Notes: generated by a model from the sequence alone, not told the origin. DNA of 8,738 bases from Rhodobiaceae bacterium (GCA_009885515.1 VFKO01000118.1:1-8738); one strand, 5' to 3'. Shown: positions 1-7,112, numbered from the stretch's first letter. Translations and numbers: made by a program.

Positions 1-889
1 CCGGGTGGATTTCCATCTCGGGATTGCGCGTAATGGCGTCGTACATGTACTTCGAACCGAAGGCGAAGGTGAACACCACCTTGCCGGGGTCGAGCTGTTT
101 GCGCGCGCCGGTTACGCAGCCCGCCTTCACCAAATCGATGATGCCGTCGGTCAGCATCTCGGTGTGCACGCCCAGGTTCTTGATCCCGCTCTCCGCCAGC
201 AGGCTGCACGCCGCGTTCGGCATGGCGCCGATGCCTATCTGGATGCAGGCGCCGTCTTCGATCTCCGAGGCGAGTTGGCGCGCTACAGCGCGGTCGATGT
301 CGCTCATGGCTGCGTGCGGCAGCTCGGCCAGGCCGATGTTGCTGCCTTCAATGAGGTAGTCGATCTCGCTGATGTGCACGCCGTTTGCCGGCCCGTACAC
401 ATATGGAATGCCGGACGAAACTTCGACGATCACCATCTTCGCCCGCTCAATCGTGGCGCGCAGCCAAGCGCAGGTTGGCCCGAAGTTGAACATGCCGTGT
501 TCGTCCATCGGCGCGGCGCGAATGATCACAATATCGGTCTGCGCCAGGAAGCGGCGGTAGTAGTCCGGCACCTCGCCCAGATTGAGCGGGATATAAACCG
601 TCCGGCGGGCGTCGTGCTTCACGCGGTCGTAACCGCCGAAATGCCAATTGTAATATTCGAAGCTCTTGCCTTCCGGATCGGCCTCCAGGATCGCCACTGC
701 ACGCGTGCTCAACACGGCGCGCACCTTGACGCCCCTCAGCTCGCTGGCGCGTGCGGCAAGCGCCTTATCGAACACATCCGGCTGTAGACTCAAGCCACCG
801 TAGTCCAACGTCATGCCCGATTTCACCAGGGCGGCGGCCTGGGCGGCTGATATGGTTTTGGCGGGGGCGTTGGCGATGCGGCGGGTCAT
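1..889 (-). CDS. Acetyl-CoA hydrolase / 4-hydroxybutyrate-type CoA-transferase, C-terminus off the left edge
   Basis: Cytoplasmic class I CoA-transferase of the acetyl-CoA hydrolase/4-hydroxybutyrate CoA-transferase family, which moves CoA between short-chain acyl-CoAs and acids such as acetate through a glutamyl-CoA thioester. The 296 residues visible stay in one frame from an ATG at 889 to the window edge; family members are usually about 430-450 aa, so roughly a third is missing. Recognisable blocks are QPDVFDKALAAR (about 36-47), YNWHFGGYDR (80-89), PLNLGEVPDYYRRF (101-114), MDEHGMFNFGP (128-138), the glycine-rich GIGAMPN loop (219-225) and GVHTEMLTDG (240-249). Glu244 in the last block sits where the family nucleophile is expected. 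An AGGAAA ribosome site at 898-903, 8 nt upstream, supports the start. The exact substrate (acetate, butyrate, 4-hydroxybutyrate or propionate) cannot be decided. No thiolase or dehydrogenase neighbour is visible, and the adjacent GFA gene is divergent. Confidence 0.9.
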   Translation of the reverse strand, partial: MTRRIANAPAKTISAAQAAALVKSGMTLDYGGLSLQPDVFDKALAARASELRGVKVRAVLSTRAVAILEADPEGKSFEYYNWHFGGYDRVKHDARRTVYIPLNLGEVPDYYRRFLAQTDIVIIRAAPMDEHGMFNFGPTCAWLRATIERAKMVIVEVSSGIPYVYGPANGVHISEIDYLIEGSNIGLAELPHAAMSDIDRAVARQLASEIEDGACIQIGIGAMPNAACSLLAESGIKNLGVHTEMLTDGIIDLVKAGCVTGARKQLDPGKVVFTFAFGSKYMYDAITRNPEMEIHP

Positions 890-921
890 GGAGTCTGTTT
901 CCTGATTGAATATGGCCGGGT

Positions 922-980
922 GGCAGTATTCATGCCTACGCAGTCCGATTCAACTGCTCATATGGTATTTTCATACCTAC
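922..980. promoter_or_regulatory. Pair of related inverted-repeat sites, candidate operators
   Basis: GGCAGTATTCATGCCTAC (922-939) and GGTATTTTCATACCTAC (964-980) share TTCAT(G/A)CCTAC at their right ends, offset by 41 bp, close to four turns of DNA. Each is also an inverted repeat: GGCA-N7-TGCC in the first, GGTAT-N4-ATACC in the second. The G/A difference is matched by a compensating change in the other arm, so the symmetry is kept. They lie in the divergent region between the CoA-transferase and GFA genes, the first over the candidate -10 of the CoA-transferase. A dimeric repressor binding both is an inference, and no regulator gene is present in the window. Confidence 0.4.
925..953 (-). 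promoter_or_regulatory. Candidate sigma70-type promoter for the CoA-transferase gene
   Basis: On the minus strand, TTGAAT (948-953) is followed after 17 nt by AATACT (925-930). Each hexamer matches 4 of 6 consensus positions. Transcription would start near 918, leaving a short leader that contains the AGGAAA ribosome site. The -10 box and spacer overlap the first inverted repeat at 922-939, which would suit repression. Found by eye only; chance matches of this quality are common. Confidence 0.3.
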
Positions 981-991
981 ATCATTTGAGC

Positions 992-1001
992 GAACGCGTT
1001 C
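992..1001. other. 10-bp perfect palindrome GAACGCGTTC
   Basis: GAACGCGTTC is fully self-complementary and ends 2 bp before the candidate -35 box of the GFA gene. It could be a regulator site, but a single palindrome of this length in GC-rich DNA may be chance. Confidence 0.25.
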
Positions 1002-1003
1002 CA

Positions 1004-1032
1004 TTGAGATTTGGCGGTGAGCACGGTATTGT
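1004..1032 (+). promoter_or_regulatory. Candidate sigma70-type promoter for the GFA-family gene
   Basis: TTGAGA (1004-1009, 5 of 6 to TTGACA), a 17-nt spacer and TATTGT (1027-1032, 4 of 6 to TATAAT) precede the gene. A start near 1039 would give a leader of about 20 nt carrying the GGAGAA ribosome site at 1045-1050. Spacing and placement are good; the -10 is weak. Confidence 0.4.
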
Positions 1033-1059
1033 ATTCCGGGAACTGGAGAACATAAAGAC

Positions 1060-1464
1060 ATGAGCGAAACCCATTCTGGTGGATGCCATTGTGGCGCCAT
1101 CCGCTATCAACTTGCAGGAAAGCCCAAAGATGTCGCGCTGTGTCATTGCGTCGATTGCCGGCGCAACGCGGGTGCGCCGGTGATGGCGTGGGCGGGATAT
1201 GCCGAGGACAGTTTGGTCATGACGAAGGGCGAGCCAAAGATCTTTAAATCCTCGGGCGCTACACGCCGCAGCTTCTGCAGTGATTGCGGGACGGGCTTGT
1301 TCTATCGCAATGAGGAGATTCTGCCGGGCATCGTTGAAGTACAGTTGTCAACGATGGACGATCAGGAGGCGCTGCCGCCGACGGTGCAAATCCAAGTGGC
1401 CGAACGACTCGGCTGGATGAAGACCGCGCATCAGCTACCCGAGATTCAGAGGTTTCCGGAATAG
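1060..1464 (+). CDS. GFA-family (glutathione-dependent formaldehyde-activating enzyme-like) zinc protein
   Basis: A 134-residue single-domain protein of the GFA/CENP-V fold, whose members bind structural and catalytic zinc and include S-hydroxymethylglutathione synthase-like carbon-sulfur lyases. The zinc-ligand cysteines appear in the expected order: GGCHCGAIRY (Cys9, Cys11), CHCVDCRR (Cys28, Cys30, Cys33) and CSDCGTGLFY (Cys73, Cys76). Length is typical and the whole domain is present. The ATG has a GGAGAA ribosome site 9 nt upstream. No signal peptide or membrane segment is seen, so it should be cytoplasmic. Most members of this broad family have no proven substrate, and no formaldehyde or glutathione pathway gene is adjacent, so activity on formaldehyde should not be assumed. 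It converges on the cyclase gene, with stop codons only 4 bp apart, leaving no room for a terminator outside coding sequence. Confidence 0.88.
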   Translation: MSETHSGGCHCGAIRYQLAGKPKDVALCHCVDCRRNAGAPVMAWAGYAEDSLVMTKGEPKIFKSSGATRRSFCSDCGTGLFYRNEEILPGIVEVQLSTMDDQEALPPTVQIQVAERLGWMKTAHQLPEIQRFPE

Positions 1465-1468
1465 AGGC

Positions 1469-3193
1469 TTACGGCGCGGCGGGTTTGCATTCGGCGAGGT
1501 CGATGCCGTCGCGGAACAGCTTTCGATGCGCCGTATTGCGGAAGAGCGACAGGCGTTCGCGCATGTCGATCGAGCTTACCTGACGGTATCTCTCGATCGC
1601 GGCTTCGGCGGCTCGTGTCTGTTGCAGGTGGCCATAGCATGCGGTCAGCAGCGCGAGGTTGAACGACACCGCGGGCTGAAGCTGGATCGCCTCCGTCAAC
1701 AGCCGCACGGCGTCGTCGAAGCGGCGCTGACCGAAGCGCGCGAGCGCGATCCCGCTCAGCTGATGGCCGCGGTCGGACGAGCTGGGGTTCAGACGCATAG
1801 ACGTTTCAATGTGTGCGACCGCCACGTCCCCGTCGCCCGCAGCCGCGCGCAGCCAGCCGCTCATCATCCAGGCCAGCGACGATCCCGGATTGAGCGCGAG
1901 CGAACGGTCGATGAGCGTGGTCGACATCGCGGCTTCCTCGTCCAACGCCAGATAGATCGTGGCGATCCACGACAACACGTCGGCGTCGTCGGCGGCGAGT
2001 TGGATGCCGCGGCTCGCGTAGTCCAAGGCAAGACGGCGATGATGCGCGAGATCCTCGGCCCACCGCGAGACGAAGATTTGCGAATGCGCGTAACCGGCAA
2101 CGCTCAAGGCCTGCGCATAGCGCGGATCAAGCGCGAGCGCACGTTCGAGGAGATTCAGCGCCTCGAACATCGACTCTTTCTCGTAGGAGTCGACCAGCGC
2201 GAGCGCCTTCAGACAGAGGTCGTAAGCGTCGATGTTGGTCGTCGGTTGGCGCGCGGCGCGCCGGATCTCCGCGTCGCGGACGGCCGGTTCGATGACGCCC
2301 GCGACGCTGAGCGCAACGCGGTCCTGCAGCGCGAACACGTCGACGAGCGTGTCGTCGTAGCGCTCGGCCCAGATTTGCGAACCGTCGGCGGCGTCGATCA
2401 GTTTGACCGCGATGCGGATACGGCCGGCGGCTTTGCGCACGCTGCCTTCCAAAATATAACGCACGCCCAGTTCCCGGCCCACGGTTTGCGCGCCGACCGG
2501 TTTGTCCTTGAATTGCTGGGTCGAGGCGCTGGCGATGACGAATATAGAGCGGATGCGCGAGAGCGCGTTTGTAATCTCCTCCATCATGCCGTCGGCGAAA
2601 TAGGCTTGCTCCGGATCGTTGCTCAGGTTCGCGAAGGGAAGCACGGCGATCGACGGCTTGGTCGGCTGCGCCGCGCGAGCGGGCTGGGTGAACAGACTGG
2701 CAGCGATGCCGGCCAAGGCAAACGCCTCAATCGTCTCGGCCATCTTGTCGAGCTTGAACGTGCCCCGCGATTGCAGACGCTCGGCGACTGGGCCGCGTAT
2801 CGTCTGACGCACTGCGCCGGAGACGAGCGCGGCGCCAGGCGCCGACTGCGCCATCAACCGGGCCGCAACGTTGACGCCGTGGCCGAGGAGGTCGCCGTTC
2901 GGCTGGACAACCACATCGCCCAGGTGGACGCCGACGCGGACTTTCGGTTCGCAGGTCTCCGCCAGCTCGAACGCCGCTTCCACGGCAGCCAGGCTCGACC
3001 CGAATTCGAGCATGAAGCCGTCACCGGCGGTATTGAAGACGCGACCGCCGTGACGCGTGGCGATGGCTTCGATTACCTTGCGCAGGGCCGACACCTCCGC
3101 CGTCGTGCGCTCCTCATCGGCCTCCGTCCGCGCGGAGTAGCCCGCGATGTCGAGGGCCACGATGGTAGCAAGTTTTCGGGTGGTGTCAGACAA
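1469..3193 (-). CDS. Class III adenylate/guanylate cyclase-TolB-like-TPR fusion protein
   Basis: A 574-residue protein of a signalling family common in Rhizobiales. Residues about 5-160 form a class III cyclase catalytic domain: metal aspartates Asp15 (in ALDIAGYS) and Asp58 (in NTAGDGF), base-contacting Asp101, and transition-state Asn108 and Arg112 (in GVNVAAR). The lysine that normally contacts adenine, four residues before Asp58, is Asn54 here, so substrate preference is open. Residues about 179-305 (from SIAVLPFANLS to the IWAERYD block) form the TolB-N-terminal-like domain often found in this architecture. Residues about 320-545 hold several TPR units, for example ALNLLERALALDPRYAQAL. 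The segment at 158-170 is only mildly hydrophobic, so membrane anchoring is doubtful. The start is TTG: an in-frame TAG lies 9 codons upstream and no ATG is nearby. The gene lies 44 nt downstream of the RND gene on the same strand, so co-transcription is possible. Its partner and effector are unknown. Confidence 0.88.
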   Translation of the reverse strand: MSDTTRKLATIVALDIAGYSARTEADEERTTAEVSALRKVIEAIATRHGGRVFNTAGDGFMLEFGSSLAAVEAAFELAETCEPKVRVGVHLGDVVVQPNGDLLGHGVNVAARLMAQSAPGAALVSGAVRQTIRGPVAERLQSRGTFKLDKMAETIEAFALAGIAASLFTQPARAAQPTKPSIAVLPFANLSNDPEQAYFADGMMEEITNALSRIRSIFVIASASTQQFKDKPVGAQTVGRELGVRYILEGSVRKAAGRIRIAVKLIDAADGSQIWAERYDDTLVDVFALQDRVALSVAGVIEPAVRDAEIRRAARQPTTNIDAYDLCLKALALVDSYEKESMFEALNLLERALALDPRYAQALSVAGYAHSQIFVSRWAEDLAHHRRLALDYASRGIQLAADDADVLSWIATIYLALDEEAAMSTTLIDRSLALNPGSSLAWMMSGWLRAAAGDGDVAVAHIETSMRLNPSSSDRGHQLSGIALARFGQRRFDDAVRLLTEAIQLQPAVSFNLALLTACYGHLQQTRAAEAAIERYRQVSSIDMRERLSLFRNTAHRKLFRDGIDLAECKPAAP

Positions 3194-3199
3194 TAGAGT

Positions 3200-3204
3200 C
3201 TCCC
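3200..3204 (-). promoter_or_regulatory. Ribosome binding site fixing the TTG start of the cyclase gene
   Basis: GGGAG on the minus strand lies 6 nt before TTG at 3193. With the in-frame TAG nine codons upstream and no nearby ATG or GTG, it identifies TTG as the start codon. Confidence 0.6.
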
Positions 3205-3237
3205 GGTTCGGGCGGCACTATAGATCGGTGTCAGGCG

Positions 3238-5574
3238 TCAGGGAATTGTTTTGCGCGGAATGACCAGATCCAGCACCACCGCCATCGCCGGTAGCACGGT
3301 CATGGCGGCGAAGGCGTTGACGAGTACAAGGAACGCCAAAAGCCAGCCCATGTCGGCTTGGAATTTGAGGCCCGAGAAGGCCCAGCAGCCGACGCCGACC
3401 GCCAGAGTTAGTGCGGTGTAGACAACGGCCGCCCCTTCTTCGCGCATCGAGGCGATGAAGGCTTCGTCCATCGCCAAGCCCTCGCGCAGATGTGTTTCGA
3501 TACGCTCGTAAAGATAAATTCCGAAATCGACGCCGATGCCTGTCGCCAGCACAAAGACCGGCAATGTTGATACGGTCAGCCCGATTTCAAGCCAGGCCAT
3601 CAGCCATAGTCCAAGTGCATTGGCAATGGCCAGGGGAAAGACGCAGCACAACACGGCGCGCCAATCGCGGAAGGCGACAAAGACCAGGATCGCGATCACC
3701 GCGAAGACGAGGCCCATCGCCGTGAATTGCGACGTGCGGACTGTGTTGTTGATCGCCGTCAGCACACCGCCGTTACCTGTCGCCAGGCGGAACGATACGC
3801 CGGGCATTTTGTTCTCCGCGACGAAATCCTCAGCGGCAGCGGCGACCGTGCGCAGGGTCTCGTCGCGATGGTCGGTGAGGTAGACCGCAATCGGCATCAA
3901 GGTGCAGTCGGCATTGCGCAGGCCGGTCGTGTCGGGAATAGCGCCCGTTGCCACCGACAGCACATCGGCAGCCTTGGGGAGCACGCGCCACTTGAGATTG
4001 CCCTCCTGCATGATCGAATAGACAAAGCGCGCACCCTCGGGCAACGACATGATAGACTTGACACCCGGCACGGAGCGCATGCTGACGCCAAAGCGCTCGA
4101 TCAGCGCCATCACCTTATGGTCGACACAGGCGTCAGGCGGGGCCACCGTGACAATCACGAAACTGTCCAGGTCCAGATCATAACTGCTCGCAATGGCTGC
4201 GGAGTCCACATTGTAGCGGGCATCGGCCCAGAGTTCTTGCGCGCCCGGCTTCAAGTGGCCGATTTTGACTTCCTGTGCGTGCCAGACGGCGACACTTGCC
4301 AGCGCCAGAGTCAAGACGAGCACGATGACTGCGGGTACGGGATGGGCGTCGCGCGAGAAGGCGGCCATGAACTTTTGCCGCTCGGCGAACAGATGCTTTT
4401 GATGATCGACGTGGTGCTGATCGAAATTCACATAGCTTGCCGCCAGCGGCAACATCACCAGGTTTGAAATGAATTTGAGGGCGATACCGATCAAAGCAAT
4501 GATCGCGAGGTCCTGCACAAACGGGATCTGAACGGTCAACATGGCCGCAAATGCGGTCAGCACCGTCATCAACGAGAAGAACCCAGGCAGCAGCAGGCGT
4601 CGGAAAGCGCGCTGTGCCGCTTCGACAGAGGTGTGACCGCGCGTGACAGCGACCAGGAACAGGTTGATTTGCTGGACGCCGTGACTGACGCCGATCGCAT
4701 AGACCAGGAAGGGGACGATCAGACCAAGAGGGTGCAGGCTGAGGTGAAAGACTTTAATGATCGCCAGCAGCCAGACGACCGATACCGCTGAACAAACCAC
4801 CGTGAGCACAGTCAGCGCCAGCGAGCGCGAATACAGCCACAGCGCCAACGCGTTCAGAACGATGGCAAGGGCAAAGAAAGCGAGAACGTCATTGGCCTCG
4901 GTCGCGATTTCGCCGATAAATTTTGTAATGCCGATGATGCGGATGGTCATCGTGTCGTTTTCGAACTTCTTGCGAATTTTTTCCTCAAGATCAGCGGCAA
5001 CGGCTATGAAGTCGACCTTTTCGCTGTTGATCGGCTGGATCGAGGCATGGATCATTGCCGATCTGGAATCGAGCGCGAACAAGCGGCCACGAAGCCCGCC
5101 CTTGAAGGCATCGGCGCGGATGCGCGCCACGTCTTGCGCGGTCATCGTTTCCGGCAGCACGTTTGAGGGGATCAGGGTGCGAGCCTCAATCGCGCTCTCG
5201 GTCGCTTGATAGACGAACGTGTTGGGAGTCCAAAGAGACGTCACCGACTCGCGTGAGACACCGGGCAGAAAATTCACATCCTGCGTCACGTCGTAAAGTG
5301 TCTTCAAAAATGCTTGCGTCCAGATCGTTCCTTTACGTGCTTCAACCACGATCTGCACGCTGTTGAGCCCCGCGATCTTGTCTTTGTAGTCGAGCACGGT
5401 GTGGATATAGGGCTGATCGGCGGGAAGCTGCTTTTCCAAATCGGCATCGAATTGGAGCATCGACGCCTGCCAGCCTGACAGTGCTGTGAGCGCGAGCAGC
5501 AATACAAGCACGAAGGCGCGACCGCGAAATAACACTCGCTCAAAAATATCCAACACCCGCGCGCCCCGCCCCAC
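3238..5574 (-). CDS. RND-superfamily (MMPL/HAE3-like) inner-membrane transporter
   Basis: A 778-residue proton-driven transporter with the two-fold RND layout. TM1 is at about 20-36, a large periplasmic loop at 37-228, and TM2-6 between about 229 and 380. TM7 is at 412-431, a second loop at 432-619, and TM8-12 between about 620 and 768. The second-half motif ATGIGVDFGIYLYER (677-691) carries the charged TM10 residue Asp683; the equivalent TM4 stretch reads FLVYAIGVSHGVQQ (289-302), with Ser297-His298. This pattern and the length fit HAE3-type RND proteins, which export lipids or other hydrophobic compounds, rather than tripartite drug pumps of about 1,040 aa. The first start after an in-frame TAA is GTG at 5574, with GGAAAA directly before it; GTG or TTG codons 7, 8 and 14 are alternatives, so the N-terminus is uncertain by up to 13 residues. 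It is divergent from the DUF1329 gene, a frequent genomic companion, and followed by the cyclase gene. The substrate is unknown. Confidence 0.88.
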   Translation of the reverse strand: MGRGARVLDIFERVLFRGRAFVLVLLLALTALSGWQASMLQFDADLEKQLPADQPYIHTVLDYKDKIAGLNSVQIVVEARKGTIWTQAFLKTLYDVTQDVNFLPGVSRESVTSLWTPNTFVYQATESAIEARTLIPSNVLPETMTAQDVARIRADAFKGGLRGRLFALDSRSAMIHASIQPINSEKVDFIAVAADLEEKIRKKFENDTMTIRIIGITKFIGEIATEANDVLAFFALAIVLNALALWLYSRSLALTVLTVVCSAVSVVWLLAIIKVFHLSLHPLGLIVPFLVYAIGVSHGVQQINLFLVAVTRGHTSVEAAQRAFRRLLLPGFFSLMTVLTAFAAMLTVQIPFVQDLAIIALIGIALKFISNLVMLPLAASYVNFDQHHVDHQKHLFAERQKFMAAFSRDAHPVPAVIVLVLTLALASVAVWHAQEVKIGHLKPGAQELWADARYNVDSAAIASSYDLDLDSFVIVTVAPPDACVDHKVMALIERFGVSMRSVPGVKSIMSLPEGARFVYSIMQEGNLKWRVLPKAADVLSVATGAIPDTTGLRNADCTLMPIAVYLTDHRDETLRTVAAAAEDFVAENKMPGVSFRLATGNGGVLTAINNTVRTSQFTAMGLVFAVIAILVFVAFRDWRAVLCCVFPLAIANALGLWLMAWLEIGLTVSTLPVFVLATGIGVDFGIYLYERIETHLREGLAMDEAFIASMREEGAAVVYTALTLAVGVGCWAFSGLKFQADMGWLLAFLVLVNAFAAMTVLPAMAVVLDLVIPRKTIP

Positions 5575-5590
5575 TTTTCCAATCGTGGGG
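5569..5590 (-). promoter_or_regulatory. Hairpin enclosing the RND start codon and ribosome site
   Basis: On the minus strand CCCCAC (5585-5590) and GTGGGG (5569-5574) form a perfect 6-bp stem around a 10-nt loop. The loop holds the GGAAAA that would serve as ribosome site, and the GTG start is the first triplet of the 3' arm. In mRNA this could limit translation initiation. The effect is inferred from the sequence and depends on GTG 5574 being the true start. Confidence 0.35.
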
Positions 5591-5629
5591 ATAATTTCAC
5601 ATTCTTATGCCAAGGCGAAGCAGAGATTG

Positions 5630-5664
5630 CCGGAAATGCTGCACCGCGGCATTTAAGTTTCCGG
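5630..5664. repeat. Inverted repeat CCGGAAA-N21-TTTCCGG in the RND/DUF1329 divergent region
   Basis: Perfect 7-bp arms at 5630-5636 and 5658-5664. A second inverted repeat, AAATGC (5634-5639) with GCATTT (5649-5654), overlaps the first, so two alternative structures are possible. A lone TACAAT (-10-like, 5 of 6) follows at 5665-5670 reading towards the DUF1329 gene, but I find no convincing -35 at the right distance. It may be an operator for one or both divergent genes. The rest of 5575-5741 shows only the hairpin at 5569-5590 and the AAGGA ribosome site at 5729-5733. Confidence 0.35.
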
Positions 5665-5741
5665 TACAATTGTGATGAACGCCATTGCCACAGTGATCTC
5701 TTATGCACCATGTTCTGCCTGGTTGAAGAAGGATACTCCAA

Positions 5742-7103
5742 ATGAAAATGAGATTTTTAGCGGCAGCTTGGCTGGCAACAGTCATTGCCATTCCAAACGC
5801 TTGGGCCGGCGTTCCAGCCGACCAAGCGGCACGCTTAGGTAAAGACTTGACGATGATGGGCGCAGAAGTCGCAGGCACTGGCGACGTGCCTGCCTTCACG
5901 GGCGGGCTCAATGCTATTCCGGCCGGCGTCAAATTCGACCAAAAAACGCAACACCCACCTAATCCGTATCCGTCCGACAAGCCGAAATTCACCATCACTG
6001 CGGCTAACATGGCGCAATATGCCGACCGTTTGGATGAGGGACATAAAGCGCTTTTGAAGCGCTATGCCAGCTACAAGATGGACGTTTATGAGTCGCGCCG
6101 GTCTTGCACGGTGCCGCAATATGTCCTGACTGCAACGAAGAACAATGCGACGGTTGCCAAGCTCACGCCCGACGGCGAGGGGGTGCTGGGCGGTATCATC
6201 GGCGTGCCATTTCCCATTCCGCAGAATGCCAAGGAAGTGGTCTGGAACTCAAAACTGCGCTATCTTCCTCATAAGGGGACACGATCATTTGCTGCGGCGC
6301 CGGTGCAGTCCAACGGTTCCTACAATCTGATCAATGTCCAGGACGAAGTGATCAGCGGCTGGCACAATCCGGCAAACAAGAAAGCCGAAGACCTCAACAA
6401 TATCTGGGTCAAGTACATTTCCAACACGATTGGGCCGCCGCGGCTGGCGGGCAATGTGATCCTGGTGCACGATTCACTGAACGCCACCGTAGAGCAGCGC
6501 AAGGCCTGGTCGTATAGTCCGGGCACGCGGCGCACGCGGCGCGCGCCCGACATCGCCTATGACAATCCCGGATTCAATACAGACGGCATGACAACCGCGG
6601 ATTCGTTCTATGGCTTTAATGGCGCCCTGGATCGCTACGATTGGACATTGAAGGGCAAGGCCGTCAAGTTCATTCCCTACAATTCCTACACGTTGCTGCA
6701 CACCAAGTACAAAGACTTGCTGACACCCAAACACATCAACCAAGCGGTGGTGCGCTACGAGCCGCATCGTGTGTGGGTGGTCGATGCCAAGCTGCGCGCT
6801 GGTCAGCGTCACAATTACATGCGGCGCGTGATGTATATCGATGAGGACAGCTACATCCCGACCGGCGTCGAAATTTACGACGGGCGCGGACAATTGTGGC
6901 GCTATCAGGAACTGCACACCGGCATGGCCTATCATATTCCGGCCTGCGGCGCGGTGGCGGAACTGGTCTATGATCTTCTTGGCGGCGGCAGATATCTCGC
7001 CAACACCATGATCGGCGAAGAGCGGCCGCCAAATCCGCAAGCTGACGAGTTGTCGGAAGAACGATTTACGCCGGAAGCGCTGCGGACGCTGGGCGTACGC
7101 TAA
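5742..7103 (+). CDS. DUF1329 family exported protein (outer-membrane lipoprotein-sorting-like)
   Basis: A 453-residue protein with a clear signal peptide: MKMR, a hydrophobic core, then NAWA with likely cleavage after Ala22. There is no lipobox cysteine, so a soluble periplasmic protein is expected. The body matches DUF1329 throughout: GGIIGVPFPIPQNAKEVVWN (150-169), the basic SYSPGTRRTRRAP block (258-269), YDNPGFNTDGM, FNGALDRYDWTLKGK (292-306), IPYNSY, then RYEPHRVWVVDAKL (338-351), YIDEDSYIPTGVEIYDGRG (365-383) and LWRYQELH. Length is normal for the family, whose members have a LolA/LolB-like fold and are often encoded beside RND transporters and DUF1302 proteins. The mature protein has only two cysteines, Cys122 and Cys402, which could form a disulfide. 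An AAGGA site 8 nt upstream supports the ATG; a second ATG two codons on is possible. The divergent RND neighbour suggests joint work on a hydrophobic envelope cargo, but no biochemical function is assigned. Confidence 0.9.
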   Translation: MKMRFLAAAWLATVIAIPNAWAGVPADQAARLGKDLTMMGAEVAGTGDVPAFTGGLNAIPAGVKFDQKTQHPPNPYPSDKPKFTITAANMAQYADRLDEGHKALLKRYASYKMDVYESRRSCTVPQYVLTATKNNATVAKLTPDGEGVLGGIIGVPFPIPQNAKEVVWNSKLRYLPHKGTRSFAAAPVQSNGSYNLINVQDEVISGWHNPANKKAEDLNNIWVKYISNTIGPPRLAGNVILVHDSLNATVEQRKAWSYSPGTRRTRRAPDIAYDNPGFNTDGMTTADSFYGFNGALDRYDWTLKGKAVKFIPYNSYTLLHTKYKDLLTPKHINQAVVRYEPHRVWVVDAKLRAGQRHNYMRRVMYIDEDSYIPTGVEIYDGRGQLWRYQELHTGMAYHIPACGAVAELVYDLLGGGRYLANTMIGEERPPNPQADELSEERFTPEALRTLGVR

Positions 7104-7112
7104 ACACATATG

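Noticed and set aside
5..787. A 260-codon open frame on the plus strand opposite the CoA-transferase
   Set aside because: The minus strand has a continuous family match with a ribosome site; the plus-strand translation shows no family features.
1526..3196. A 556-codon open frame on the plus strand opposite the cyclase gene
   Set aside because: The minus strand encodes clear cyclase, TolB-like and TPR domains. The plus-strand product is rich in Arg, His and Gly with no recognisable motif, which is typical of the antisense frame of a GC-rich gene.
3727..4467. A 246-codon plus-strand open frame inside the RND gene
   Set aside because: It is an antisense shadow of well-supported transporter sequence, and its His/Arg/Gln-rich translation has no domain.
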